A DNA stretch of 64,000 bases from Streptomyces caniferus (GCF_009811555.1 NZ_BLIN01000005.1:3171501-3235500), one strand, 5' to 3'; positions 1 to 8,041 are shown, numbered from the stretch's first letter. Notes: generated from the sequence alone by a model not told the origin. A program made the numbers and translations.

Positions 1-473
1 TGGGCGTCGAAGTGCAGCAGCGCGACCGGACCGTGCTTCTTGGCGACCGAGCGGAGGAGGGGGAGGGCGATGGTGTGGTCGCCGCCGAGCGTCATCATGC
101 GGGCGCCGGAGGCCAGCAGGTCGTCGGCCGCGGCCTCGACCGTCTCCACGGCCTCGTTGATGTTGAAGGGGTTGGCGGCGATGTCACCGGCGTCGGCGAC
201 CTGCGCGAGCGCGAACGGGGACGCGTCCTGGGCCGGGTTGTACGGGCGCAGGAGGCGGGACGCCTCACGGATGGCGTTGCCGCCGAAGCGGGCTCCGGGG
301 CGGTAGGAGACACCGGTGTCGAAGGGGACACCGACGACGGCCACATCGGCCCGGCCGCCGACCTCGTCGAGGCGGGGCAGGCGGGCGAAGGTCGCGGGCC
401 CGGCGTAACGCGGGATACGGGAGGAATCGACGGGGCCCACGGGGCCGTTGGAGGCGCTGGCTGCGGTGGTCAT
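1..473 (-). CDS. speB: Agmatinase, N-terminal part (cut by window edge)
   Basis: Ureohydrolase-family enzyme expected to hydrolyse agmatine to putrescine and urea in the cytoplasm with a binuclear manganese centre. The 157 residues present start at an ATG and include the family signatures [15 protein letters not shown], the metal motif GGDHT and, right at the window edge, LLHFDAH, which carries the DxH metal ligands. The C-terminal half, with the second metal site, lies outside the window. The assignment to agmatinase rather than another ureohydrolase rests on the overall match to actinobacterial SpeB and on the conserved neighbouring phosphatase gene, which is divergently transcribed across about 260 bp. 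Confidence 0.9.
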   Translation of the reverse strand, partial: MTTAASASNGPVGPVDSSRIPRYAGPATFARLPRLDEVGGRADVAVVGVPFDTGVSYRPGARFGGNAIREASRLLRPYNPAQDASPFALAQVADAGDIAANPFNINEAVETVEAAADDLLASGARMMTLGGDHTIALPLLRSVAKKHGPVALLHFDA

Positions 474-733
474 GAGGCGAGAGTAGGGAGGACCGGGCGC
501 GGGGCCCATGGACATTTGCGGAGATGCGGCCGGGGGCATTGGACGTTTTGGCCAGCCGAGCCACGTCGGTTCCGTGCCCAGGCCACGGCATCCGCACCTT
601 CGCCCCCGGCCCGCAGCCTCCGCGCCCGGTCACCCGGCCGCCACATCCGCACCCCTCTTCCCCGGGCCGCCGTCTCCGCCCCCCGTGTCCGCGCTGCGGA
701 ACTCCGCCGCCCCGGAACAGGCGTACGGGCACA

Positions 734-1540
734 ATGGGCGCTATGCCGATAGCCTCCACAGCCGCCGCCCCCTCGCGCGCCGAACTCGTCGACCATCTCG
801 TACGCACCCGGATCGCCGGTGAGGTCGCCACTCCCCGCGAGAACAACCTCTCCCACTACCGCAGGCTCGCCAACGGCGAGCGCCACTACTGGTTCGGCCT
901 GGAGTTCGGCGACCGCTGGACGGACGAGCAGGATGTGCTGGCCGTGATGGCGGAGCGCTGCGGGGTCTACGACGACCCGCACCACCGGCAGGGGCAGGAC
1001 ACCATCGACCCCGAGCTGACGGTGGACGCGCTGGACCGGACGGCCGCGGTGCTGCGCAAGGCGGCGGCCGACGGACAGCGGGTGCTGTTCGCGACCGGCC
1101 ACCCGGGCGGGCTGCTCGATGTGCACCGGGCGACGGCCGAGGCGCTGCGCGCGGCGGGCTGCGAGATCGTCGTCATCCCGGACGGGCTCCGGGCGGACGA
1201 CGGCATGGTCTTCCAGTTCGCCGACGTGGCGATGCTGGAGCGCGGCGCCACGCTGTGGCACACCCACTCCCCCGAGCCGATGGCTGCCGTCCTGGACGGC
1301 CTGGAGCGCGAGGGCCGCCCGCTGCCGGACCTGGTGATGGCCGACCACGGCTGGGCGGGCTGCGCCGGCCAGCGCGGCATCGACGCGGTGGGCTTCGCCG
1401 ACTGCAACGACCCGGCCCTCTTCCTCGCCGAATCCGAGGGCACCCTCCAGGTCACCATCCCCCTGGACGACCACGTCCTGAGCCCGCGCCACTACGACCC
1501 GCTGACCGCCTATCTGCTGGACGCGGCGGGGCTGCGCTGA
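734..1540 (+). CDS. Putative phosphatase (Streptomyces conserved family)
   Basis: A 268-residue soluble protein beginning MGAMPIAS; an in-frame ATG three codons downstream (743) is an equally good start. No clear ribosome site precedes either, so the choice is uncertain. It belongs to a protein family conserved in actinomycetes and usually labelled simply phosphatase. Visible landmarks are RILF-type strands ending in ATGHPGG (about residue 120), VIPDG, an aspartate/histidine-rich HTHSPEP and VMADHGWAG, which could supply metal and phosphate ligands. Substrate is unknown. It faces the agmatinase gene, an arrangement I recall from other Streptomyces. Role is inferred from family naming only. 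Confidence 0.6.
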   Translation: MGAMPIASTAAAPSRAELVDHLVRTRIAGEVATPRENNLSHYRRLANGERHYWFGLEFGDRWTDEQDVLAVMAERCGVYDDPHHRQGQDTIDPELTVDALDRTAAVLRKAAADGQRVLFATGHPGGLLDVHRATAEALRAAGCEIVVIPDGLRADDGMVFQFADVAMLERGATLWHTHSPEPMAAVLDGLEREGRPLPDLVMADHGWAGCAGQRGIDAVGFADCNDPALFLAESEGTLQVTIPLDDHVLSPRHYDPLTAYLLDAAGLR

Positions 1541-1670
1541 GGGAGCGGGGCCGGGACCGCGCCGTGCCCTGAACGGCCCTTGGCGGGTCCCAAACGGCCC
1601 CCGGAGAGCCCTCAGGCGGCTCCTGGGCAGTCCCCTGAGAGTCCCCGGGCGGTTCCTGGGAAGCACCAGG

Positions 1671-2017
1671 CCTCTCAAGGAACCGAAGCAGCATGCCGGC
1701 CTCCGCGCGAAGCCGCGCGGCGCGGTCAGCATGCGGGGTGTAGTCAACCGCGCCGCAGCCTCCAGCCGTTCGGCGGCCTCAGCACGTACGACATCCACCA
1801 CACCGCGCTCGCTCAGCTCACGTCGCGCCGCTTCGGTGGCACCGGCGCCCACCGGCGCATACTCAAGAGCCACCCCCCGAAGCCCGGCTCCGTCCACCGG
1901 AACCGCCTCCGCGTTGTCCAGCGCGCCAAGCGTGGCGCGCAGGGCGCTCACCGCAGCCTTGTCACCGGCGCGCATGGCTTCGGGCAGTGCTTGACGCATA
2001 CGAAGACGTAAGGACAT
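1671..2017 (-). pseudogene. GatB/YqeY-like protein, frameshifted
   Basis: Reading from an ATG at 2017, the first about 90 residues (MSLRLRMRQALPEAMRAGDK, then ALRATLGALDNAEAV and VVRAEAAERLEAAA) match the GatB/YqeY-like family, a small helical domain related to the tail of amidotransferase GatB. The expected continuation (a YxxxGRxxxA-type helix, then RLRAEAxxLxRFL) is not in this frame. It appears in the neighbouring frame as DRAARLRAEAGMLLRFLER. The shift falls near 1743-1757. Neither frame has a stop close by: one runs antisense through the phosphatase gene to 470 and the other to 1452. Either a genuine inactivating frameshift or a sequencing error is possible. The following 100 bp is degenerate Gly/Pro/Gln-rich repeat sequence. 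Confidence 0.6.
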
Positions 2018-2140
2018 GCCGGTGACCTTATGGGCCGCATTCCTGCACCCACAGCGCGATATACGTGCCAGCAGGCCGCTCGCCGACTGTGGCGCTACAC
2101 CGACAAGGCGCGAATTGAGACCGAAGCGCCAGGAGCGGGC

Positions 2141-2674
2141 TCAGCGAACGGACCTGACCATCGCCGTCAGAACCGGTGAGGCGGGCGACGGCTGGCTCTG
2201 GCCAAGGTCTTCGTATCCCCAGGATTCGTAGAGGCGGTGCACCTTTCCGTCTCCGGCGAGTGGGTTGACCATGAGCGTGACGAACGGCTCGTTGCGGGCG
2301 GCCAGGAGGGTGTCGTGGATCTGCCGGGCGATGCCGGTGCCCCGCCAGGGAATGCGAACGCCGATTTCCTTGAGGGCCACGACGTGTCGGTCGGTGTATT
2401 CAGCGGGCGGAGCGGGTGTGATGCGTTTCCACCAACGGTCCTCGGAATCAACAGTATTGGCGTACGTATAGCCGATGGGCTCGTCCTGCTCGTAGGCAAG
2501 GACCGCCACCCACCCTGGTTCCTTGAAATGACGGTCGAGGCGCTCGGCGAAGGCGGTGACCGCATAGTTCGGAAGGTGCAAGAGATCTGCGCGGACATCG
2601 GTGTACACGTCCAGGAGGTGTTGCCGAGCCGGTTGGAGCGAGTGGAAAGTGCGCAGATCGATGCTGGGCGTCAT
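2141..2674 (-). CDS. GNAT-family N-acetyltransferase
   Basis: A 177-residue single-domain protein of the GNAT fold. The central strand VAVLAYEQDEPIGYTYA, the VALKEIGVRIPWRGTGIARQIHDTL segment around residues 100-125 (R/Q-x-x-G-x-G/A acetyl-CoA pyrophosphate loop, here RGTGIA) and the closing LYESWGYED motif are diagnostic. It should transfer an acetyl group from acetyl-CoA to an amine, but the acceptor cannot be read from the sequence. It is a single gene lying immediately downstream of the methyltransferase cassette terminator, in the same orientation, so it is probably transcribed separately. It belongs to the accessory segment between the phosphatase and thioesterase genes. Confidence 0.85.
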   Translation of the reverse strand: MTPSIDLRTFHSLQPARQHLLDVYTDVRADLLHLPNYAVTAFAERLDRHFKEPGWVAVLAYEQDEPIGYTYANTVDSEDRWWKRITPAPPAEYTDRHVVALKEIGVRIPWRGTGIARQIHDTLLAARNEPFVTLMVNPLAGDGKVHRLYESWGYEDLGQSQPSPASPVLTAMVRSVR

Positions 2675-2710
2675 ACCGATTCCTTCCAGGTGGTGTGGTC
2701 AGAGCATGCG

Positions 2711-2747
2711 AAAACCCCGTCCACTGCGCCACCGCGCACGGACGGGG
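2711..2747 (-). terminator. Intrinsic terminator after methyltransferase cassette
   Basis: Read on the minus strand, an 8-bp stem (CCCCGTCC with GGACGGGG) encloses a 17-nt loop and is followed directly by TTTT. It lies 14 bp after the stop of the methyltransferase gene. A U-tract terminator of this kind is uncommon in such GC-rich DNA and marks the end of the cassette. Confidence 0.7.
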
Positions 2748-2760
2748 CCGATTCCGTTCC

Positions 2761-3933
2761 TCAGATGGCCCAGGGGCCAGCCGGGGCATCCAGCCACGCC
2801 CGCTGCCCCTCCGCAGTGACGGTGAGACCGAACCGGGTGTGGCCCGGCTCGCCCTGGCCGACCCACCATCGGTGGGCCGCCTCCACTTCGTCCCACAGGC
2901 GACGCGGCCCCGACTGGTAGACCGTGGCCTCCGGTTCGCCGCTGCGGAAAACAGTGGCGGCCCATGACCGGCTCGTCAGGTCGAAGAACCACGCCCTCGC
3001 AGTGCCTTCGTCCAGCCTGTTGACGACCTGGGCACAGTCCGGCACACGAAGCCCTATGACGAATCGTGCCGGCTCGTAGCGGCCCCCCAAGTCCGCCAGA
3101 GCCACCGTCGTAGTGGAGAGGTCTGCATCGCCGGGGAAATCCGGGACGTGCCCCCTGAACCGGTTCCAGTCCAAGCGCTGGTCCCGCAGCTTCATGAACT
3201 CGACCATGCGCAGGAACGGGCCCGACGCGGAGCCGTCCTCCCCCACGGTCAACCGGACAAGTGCGTCCTGGTCGCTGTAGTGGGTGCCCCAGGGGGCAAG
3301 GATGACCCCGCCCGGCCGTGACTGCTCCAGCCAGCGCGGCGAAACCGCTCGCACCCCTGCCGTGACCATCACCCGGTCATACGGCGCCCCTTCCGGCCAC
3401 CCGCCCCCTCCGTCCCCGTGGACTGTCCCGGGGTGGAGGCCGGCGCGCAGCAACGCTTGCCGGGCCTGATCGGCAACCGCCTCGTCGATCTCGACAGTGA
3501 CCAGGTTCCCGCTCCCCAGCCGGTGAGCGAGGAGTCCGGCGTTCCACCCCGTGCCCGTGCCGATTTCGAGCACCCGCATTCCGTCGCTCACGCCCAGGTC
3601 GCGCAGCATCGCGGCCACGACTGACGGCATGCTCGCCGAACTGGTCGGCACGGACCCGGGCGCGCTAGCCGTGTGCTGTCCGTCGTCCCATTGGGTGACG
3701 AGCGGAACGTTCGCGTACGCGGCCCGTTCCCACCCTGCGGGGTCGTCGCTCCGGGAAATGGGCACACTCCGGCCGGTCGCCATGTCGTGCGCCCAGACGA
3801 GATCCGGCAGGAACAGCGCTCGTGGAACGGCTCTGGACGTCCCCGCCCAGCCCGGGGTCAGGGCTCCCGTTTCAAGGAGGGCCCGCGCCAGTTCGTCACT
3901 GGCGCGGCGCCCCTGTTCAGACTTGAGGCTCAC
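2761..3933 (-). CDS. Protein-L-isoaspartate methyltransferase homologue (RiPP-associated type)
   Basis: A 390-residue SAM-dependent methyltransferase of the PIMT (PCMT) family. The PIMT signature TSSASMPSVV (residues 97-106) is followed by SAM motif I VLEIGTGTGWNAGLL (121-135), an acidic VTVEID ribose-binding strand and RPGGVILAPWGTHY. Housekeeping PIMTs are about 210-230 residues. The extra about 150-residue C-terminal domain (ending WWVGQGEPGHTRFGLTVT...) is the form I know from methyltransferases of graspetide and imiditide gene clusters, which methylate aspartate to form aspartimide. The GTG start overlaps the stop of the upstream small gene (GTGA), so the two are translationally coupled and the small protein is the natural substrate candidate. 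No ATP-grasp ligase is adjacent. Repair of damaged proteins is the alternative role. Confidence 0.75.
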   Translation of the reverse strand: MSLKSEQGRRASDELARALLETGALTPGWAGTSRAVPRALFLPDLVWAHDMATGRSVPISRSDDPAGWERAAYANVPLVTQWDDGQHTASAPGSVPTSSASMPSVVAAMLRDLGVSDGMRVLEIGTGTGWNAGLLAHRLGSGNLVTVEIDEAVADQARQALLRAGLHPGTVHGDGGGGWPEGAPYDRVMVTAGVRAVSPRWLEQSRPGGVILAPWGTHYSDQDALVRLTVGEDGSASGPFLRMVEFMKLRDQRLDWNRFRGHVPDFPGDADLSTTTVALADLGGRYEPARFVIGLRVPDCAQVVNRLDEGTARAWFFDLTSRSWAATVFRSGEPEATVYQSGPRRLWDEVEAAHRWWVGQGEPGHTRFGLTVTAEGQRAWLDAPAGPWAI

Positions 3934-4352
3934 TTGCGGTGCGTCCCGCCCCCGGGCGGCATGTCGCCGTCCGGGGGCGGCGGCGGAGGCGGCGTCCAGG
4001 GCTGGCCAGGGTGCCCGTCCCCGCCGCCTTCTCCGCCTTGCTGCCCGCCTTCGGCGGCGGTGATGTTCTGCCTGCGCATCCCGCCTCTGCTCTCCGCGAC
4101 CCGACGCACGTCCCGCAAGGCGGCACTCAACTGCTCTCCGAGGAAGCGGAGTTGCCGATCCGTCGCGCTACCGTCCCCGAGGAGGTCGGCCGCGTGATCG
4201 AGCAGCCCGTCCGCCATATCGAGTTGCACATCCTCGATACGGTCCGCGACACGGGAGAAGCCGCTCTCACCTCCGCCATCGCTCACGAGGAAGCAGGCCT
4301 TTCCGTCAGGACTCACCCACGGCAGCAGGCGCGTGGTCCGTGACTCGTTCAT
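3930..4352 (-). CDS. Small helical protein with Gly/Pro/Asp-rich tail; putative methyltransferase partner or precursor
   Basis: A 140-residue protein; the ATG at 4352 is chosen because GGAGGT lies 9 nt upstream, whereas the longer open frame adds an implausible glycine run. Residues 1-90 (TRLLPWVSPDGKACFL, then FSRVADRIEDVQLDMADGLL, LRFLGEQLSAALRDVRRVAE) look like a compact alpha-helical domain conserved in Streptomyces next to PIMT-like genes. Residues 100-140 are low complexity with a run of seven prolines and two Asp-Gly pairs (residues 112-113 and 128-129), the dipeptide most prone to aspartimide formation. Coupling to the PIMT homologue suggests it is its substrate or partner. Calling it a RiPP precursor is inference. 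It could instead be a regulatory subunit. Confidence 0.6.
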   Translation of the reverse strand: MNESRTTRLLPWVSPDGKACFLVSDGGGESGFSRVADRIEDVQLDMADGLLDHAADLLGDGSATDRQLRFLGEQLSAALRDVRRVAESRGGMRRQNITAAEGGQQGGEGGGDGHPGQPWTPPPPPPPDGDMPPGGGTHRK

Positions 4353-4465
4353 CGCGCCGCCACCTCCGCCCCCAGGACGCGAATACGAGGACATCGACGT
4401 TGCCGTGAAAGGCACACAGACACGGGGAACCACCGCCTTGCTCCTTGGCTGCACCGACACGGAAA

Positions 4466-4494
4466 ATCGTATCGCTATTCACGAAAAGCAGCAA
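4466..4494 (-). promoter_or_regulatory. Sigma70-type promoter for methyltransferase cassette
   Basis: On the minus strand a -35 box TTGCTG and a -10 box TACGAT are separated by exactly 17 bp. Transcription would begin near 4458, giving a leader of about 105 nt before the small gene. It lies in the 224-bp divergent region shared with the UTRA/GntR genes, which are the obvious candidates to regulate it. Confidence 0.55.
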
Positions 4495-4576
4495 GGTGGG
4501 CCCGCGAGGTGGCCGCCGACAAGGGTCGCTTACCGTGTAGGCAAAGGGTTGGGATCACCTGTCGCCAGGAGGACGC

Positions 4577-5119
4577 GTGGGTACCAGCGAGTGGGTCAGC
4601 ACCTCGATGCCGTATCTGACGCCCCGCGAGAAAGGGCAGTCCGACGCCTGGGGCGCGGAGACCGCCGCCCGTGGCCGCCGCGGTAGCCAACGCATCGTTC
4701 ACGCAGGGGAGATCGCGGCACTGCCCGAGATCGCGGAACTTCTGGGAATCGCAGAGGGCGAGAACGTCGTCGTACGCCGTCGCGTGATGTACGTCGACGA
4801 CGCGCCCTGCGAGCTGACCGACACCTACTACCCCGTCCACATCGCACAAGGGACCCGTCTGGCCGGGACCGCCAGGATTCCCGGCGGCGCGATCTCGCTC
4901 CTCGCCGGCCTCGGGTACGTCGGCGCCCGGGTCCAGGAGGACGTCGTCGCCCGGATGCCCAGCCGCGAGGAACGCGAGGCGCTGCGGACCGGTGACGACG
5001 AACCTGTGCTCCAGTTGACGCGGGTCACGCTCGACGCGCACGACCAGCCGATCCAGGTCGACAGGATGGCGATGCCCGGACGCCTTCAGCGGCTGCGCTA
5101 CGAGATCAAGATCGGATGA
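4577..5119 (+). CDS. UTRA-domain protein lacking a DNA-binding domain
   Basis: A 180-residue protein starting at a GTG with AGGAGG five bases upstream. It consists of a short N-terminal tail (PYLTPREKGQSDAW) and a complete UTRA effector-binding domain (PEIAELLGIAEGENVVVRRRV through LRYEIKIG), the chorismate-lyase-like fold found at the C-terminus of HutC-type GntR regulators. The winged-helix domain is absent and not simply missed, because the start is well supported. Its stop overlaps the ATG of the next gene (ATGA), so it is made together with a full-length GntR protein. It may form mixed dimers or act as a ligand-sensing or titrating subunit. UTRA-only genes paired with GntR genes recur in Streptomyces; the ligand is unknown. 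Confidence 0.8.
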   Translation: MGTSEWVSTSMPYLTPREKGQSDAWGAETAARGRRGSQRIVHAGEIAALPEIAELLGIAEGENVVVRRRVMYVDDAPCELTDTYYPVHIAQGTRLAGTARIPGGAISLLAGLGYVGARVQEDVVARMPSREEREALRTGDDEPVLQLTRVTLDAHDQPIQVDRMAMPGRLQRLRYEIKIG

Positions 5120-5895
5120 CTGTGCCGAGAACCGACGACGACGCGTACGACCGCCGTTCCCTGCACGAACGGATCGCCGCCGACCTGCGCGACGAGATCA
5201 TGAGCGGCGACCTTGAACCGGGCGCGAAGCTGCCCTCCACGACGCATCTCAAGGAACGGTTCGACGCCTCCGGCGCCACCGTGCAGAAAGCGCTCCAGCT
5301 GCTCAAGGACGAACGCCTGGTCGTGGGTCGCGCCGGAGCGGCGGTGACCGTACGGGAACACCGGCAGCAGACCATGCGCCCCGCTTCGTTCGTGGCACCG
5401 GCCGGCGCCGGCGAGCAGTACCGCTGGCTTGCCGAGGCGACGAAGCGCGGCGGTCGGGCGCACAGCGAGCTGCTGGAGGTCACCGAGGTCACGCCGCCCA
5501 GTGACGCCGCAGAGGCCCTGGGCCTCCCGGACGGTGGCACAGCGCTGCTCCGCCGCCAGATCCTCTTCATCGACGACGAGCCGGTCGAACTGGTCAAGTC
5601 CTACTACCCGCTGGACCTCGCCCGTGGTACCGCGATGACGGAACGCCGCAGGATCAAGGGCGGTACGCCGACTCTCCTGGCCGAGCTGGGTTACCCGCCC
5701 CGCCTCAGCGTCGACCGGGTCTCCGCCCGGGTGCCCACTCAGGAGCAGTACGAGGCCCTCCGCCTTCCCGGCAACCTGCCCGTCCTCCGGACCCTGCGAG
5801 TCGTCTACAGCGACGGCGAGCGGCCCATCGAGGCCACCATCATGGTCAAAGCGGGCCATCTCCATGAACTCCAGTACGAGTTCACGCCGGAGTGA
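5116..5895 (+). CDS. GntR-family regulator, HutC subfamily (wHTH + UTRA)
   Basis: A 259-residue transcription factor. Residues about 12-75 form the GntR winged helix (LHERIAADLRDEIMSGDLEPGAKLPS, then LKERFDASGATVQKALQLL), and residues about 95-255 form the UTRA ligand domain (EALGLPDGGTALLRRQILFI, ELVKSYYPLDLARGT, LAELGYPPRLSVDRVSARVPTQEQ). The first codon overlaps the stop of the UTRA-only gene. The pair is divergent from the small-protein/methyltransferase cassette, so autoregulation and control of that cassette across the shared 224-bp region is the simplest reading. The stop is only 6 bp from the convergent thioesterase stop. Confidence 0.88.
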   Translation: MTVPRTDDDAYDRRSLHERIAADLRDEIMSGDLEPGAKLPSTTHLKERFDASGATVQKALQLLKDERLVVGRAGAAVTVREHRQQTMRPASFVAPAGAGEQYRWLAEATKRGGRAHSELLEVTEVTPPSDAAEALGLPDGGTALLRRQILFIDDEPVELVKSYYPLDLARGTAMTERRRIKGGTPTLLAELGYPPRLSVDRVSARVPTQEQYEALRLPGNLPVLRTLRVVYSDGERPIEATIMVKAGHLHELQYEFTPE

Positions 5896-5901
5896 GGGAC
5901 C

Positions 5902-6816
5902 CTAACCCCGCGGCACCCGGATGACCCCCTCCTGGATCACCGAAACCGCCAGCCGGCCGTCGGAGGTGAAGATCCGCCCCTTGCCCAGCCCCCGGCCGGC
6001 CTGGGCCGTAGGCGACTCCTGGTCGTAGAGGAGCCAGTCGTCGGCGCGCAGCGGGCGGTGGAACCACATCGCGTGGTCCAGGCTGGCGCCGACCACGTCG
6101 CCGACCGCCCAGCCGCCGCGGCCGTGCGCGAGCAGGATCGAGTCCAGCAGGGTCATGTCGGAGACGTAGGTGACCAGGCAGATGTCCAGCAGGGGACGGG
6201 TGACGGTGTCGCCGCAGTCGGCGCCGTCGGCGAGCGCCTTGTCCAGGTCGCCGTTGGTACGGAACCAGACCTGCGAGCGGGGCTCGCGCACCTCGCCGAC
6301 GGTGGCGTAGGGCGGCTCGTCGACGTACCGCAGGTCGATCGCGGCCCGGGCCTCCAGCAGCCGGTCGGCGACGGCCGGGGTGAGGTACCGGCCGGCGTGC
6401 CGCGGCAGGATCTCGGCCGGGGTGGGCAGGGTCAGCGGGTCCGGTGCCGGCGGCATCGGCTCCTGGTGTTCCAGGCCCTCCTCGTGGACCTGGAAGGAGG
6501 CCGAGAGGTGGAAGATCGGCTGGCCGTGCTGGACGGCGACGACCCGCCGGGTGGTGAAGGACCGGCCGTCGCGGATGCGGTCGACGGTGTAGACGATGGG
6601 GGCACCGGGGTCTCCCGCGCGCAGGAAGTACGCGTGCAGGGAGTGCGGCGGCCGGTCGGCGGGGACCGTGCGGCCGGCCGCGACCAGGGCCTGGGCGGCG
6701 ACCTGGCCGCCGAAGACCCGGGGCACGACCGAGGCGCGGCTCTCGCCGCGGAAGATGTCCTGCTCGATCCGCTCCAGGGCGAGCAGATCGAGCAGCGACC
6801 TCAGTGCGTCGTTCAC
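5902..6816 (-). CDS. tesB: Acyl-CoA thioesterase II
   Basis: A 304-residue double-hotdog thioesterase that hydrolyses acyl-CoA to free acid and CoA. Characteristic elements are RVFGGQVAAQALVAA near the N-terminus, HSLHAYFLRAGDP, the second hotdog LDHAMWFHRPLRADDWLLYD and the C-terminal GRIFTSDGRLAVSVIQEG. The GTG at 6816 is preferred because family members begin MN(E/D)ALR; an in-frame GTG two codons upstream (6822) is also possible. It lies 20 bp after the acyl-CoA dehydrogenase stop in the same orientation and probably shares its transcript, salvaging CoA during acyl-CoA breakdown. Confidence 0.88.
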   Translation of the reverse strand: MNDALRSLLDLLALERIEQDIFRGESRASVVPRVFGGQVAAQALVAAGRTVPADRPPHSLHAYFLRAGDPGAPIVYTVDRIRDGRSFTTRRVVAVQHGQPIFHLSASFQVHEEGLEHQEPMPPAPDPLTLPTPAEILPRHAGRYLTPAVADRLLEARAAIDLRYVDEPPYATVGEVREPRSQVWFRTNGDLDKALADGADCGDTVTRPLLDICLVTYVSDMTLLDSILLAHGRGGWAVGDVVGASLDHAMWFHRPLRADDWLLYDQESPTAQAGRGLGKGRIFTSDGRLAVSVIQEGVIRVPRG

Positions 6817-6836
6817 GTGCACGGTGCCCTTACGGC

Positions 6837-7994
6837 CTAGAGGCCCATGGACTTGGCGATGATGGACTTCATGACCTCGCTGGTGCCGCCGTAGATGCGG
6901 TTGACGCGGTTGTCGGCGTAGAGGCGGGCGATCGGGTACTCGTTCATGTAGCCGTAGCCGCCGTGCAGCTGGAGGCACTTGTCGATCACACGGTGCGCGA
7001 CCTCGGTGCAGAACAGCTTGGCGCTCGCGGCCTCGGCCGGGGACAGCTCGCCCGCGTCCAGCGCCTCCAGCGTGCGGTCGGCGACGGCCTGCGCGGCGTC
7101 CACCTCGGCCTGGCAGGCGGCCAGCTCGAACTTGGTGTTCTGGAAGGAGGCGACGGTCTTGCCGAAGATCGTGCGCTCCTGCACGTACTCCTTGGCGAAC
7201 CGGACGGCCGCCGCGGCCTGCGCGTAGGCGCCGAAGGCGATGCCCCAGCGCTCCGAGGCGAGGTTCAGGCCCAGGTAGGAGAAGCCCTTGTTCTCCTCGC
7301 CCAGCAGGTCCTCGACCGGGACCTTGACGTCGACGAAGGCGAGCTCCGCGGTGTCGGAGGTCTTCAGGCCGAGCTTGTCCAGCTTGCGGCCGACGGAGTA
7401 GCCCTCGCTCTTGGTGTCCACGGCGAAGAGCGAGATGCCGAAGCGGCGGTCGTCCTCGCGGGGAGCGGCGGTACGGGCGCAGACGATCACGCGGTCGGCG
7501 TGCACGCCGCCGGTGATGAAGGTCTTGGCGCCGTTGAGGACGTAGTGCGTGCCGTCCTCGGAGAGCTTCGCGGTGGTCTTCATGCCCGCGAGGTCGGAGC
7601 CGGTGCCCGGCTCGGTCATCGCGAGGGCCCACATCTCCTCGCCGGTGACGAACTTCGGCAGGAAGCGCTTCTTCTGCTCGTCGGTGGCGAGCATCTTGAT
7701 GTACGGCAGGCCGAGCAGCACATGCACGCCGGAGCCGCCGAAGTTGACACCCGCACGCGAGGTCTCCTCGTACATCACGGCCTCGAACTTGTACGAGTCG
7801 ATGCCCGCGCCGCCGTACTCCTCGTCCACGCGGATGCCGAATATGCCCAGCTCGGCAAGCTTGTAGTAGAAGTCGCGCGGCGCCTGGCCCGCGGCGAACC
7901 ACTCGTCGTACACCGGCACGACCTCGGCCTCGATGAAGGCCCGCAGGGTCTCCCGGAACGCCTCGTGATCCTCGTTGAACACCGTACGGCGCAT
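6837..7994 (-). CDS. Acyl-CoA dehydrogenase
   Basis: A 385-residue FAD flavoenzyme introducing an alpha,beta double bond into acyl-CoA. The ACAD signatures are intact: ALAMTEPGTGSDLAGMKTTA around residue 130 and the C-terminal QLHGGYGYMNEYPIARLYAD followed by IYGGTSEVMKSIIAKSMGL, which carries FAD contacts. Length and motif spacing are normal. It is the first gene of a two-gene unit with the thioesterase and faces away from the TetR/carboxylase region. A palindrome 30 bp upstream (8024-8041) is a likely operator. Chain-length preference cannot be read, but the context suggests branched- or medium-chain acyl-CoA. Confidence 0.93.
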   Translation of the reverse strand: MRRTVFNEDHEAFRETLRAFIEAEVVPVYDEWFAAGQAPRDFYYKLAELGIFGIRVDEEYGGAGIDSYKFEAVMYEETSRAGVNFGGSGVHVLLGLPYIKMLATDEQKKRFLPKFVTGEEMWALAMTEPGTGSDLAGMKTTAKLSEDGTHYVLNGAKTFITGGVHADRVIVCARTAAPREDDRRFGISLFAVDTKSEGYSVGRKLDKLGLKTSDTAELAFVDVKVPVEDLLGEENKGFSYLGLNLASERWGIAFGAYAQAAAAVRFAKEYVQERTIFGKTVASFQNTKFELAACQAEVDAAQAVADRTLEALDAGELSPAEAASAKLFCTEVAHRVIDKCLQLHGGYGYMNEYPIARLYADNRVNRIYGGTSEVMKSIIAKSMGL

Positions 7995-8023
7995 GCCATG
8001 GCCTCCTTAGACCGCCGCGTCTG

Positions 8024-8041
8024 GCTAAGCGCTTGCTCAGC
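8024..8041. promoter_or_regulatory. Palindromic operator candidate upstream of acyl-CoA dehydrogenase
   Basis: GCTAAGCGCTTGCTCAGC is an inverted repeat with 7-bp arms (one mismatch) around GCTT. It resembles the CTnAGCGnTTGCTnAG type of site used by several TetR repressors of acyl-CoA metabolism. It lies 30 bp upstream of the acyl-CoA dehydrogenase start. Its sequence differs from the paired sites at 8843-8890, so a different regulator may bind it. Confidence 0.5.

Noticed and set aside
470..2017. A 515-codon minus-strand open frame crossing the phosphatase gene
   Set aside because: Only its first about 90 codons show family similarity; the rest is antisense to the well-supported phosphatase gene and has Arg/Gly/Pro-biased composition typical of GC-rich shadow frames.
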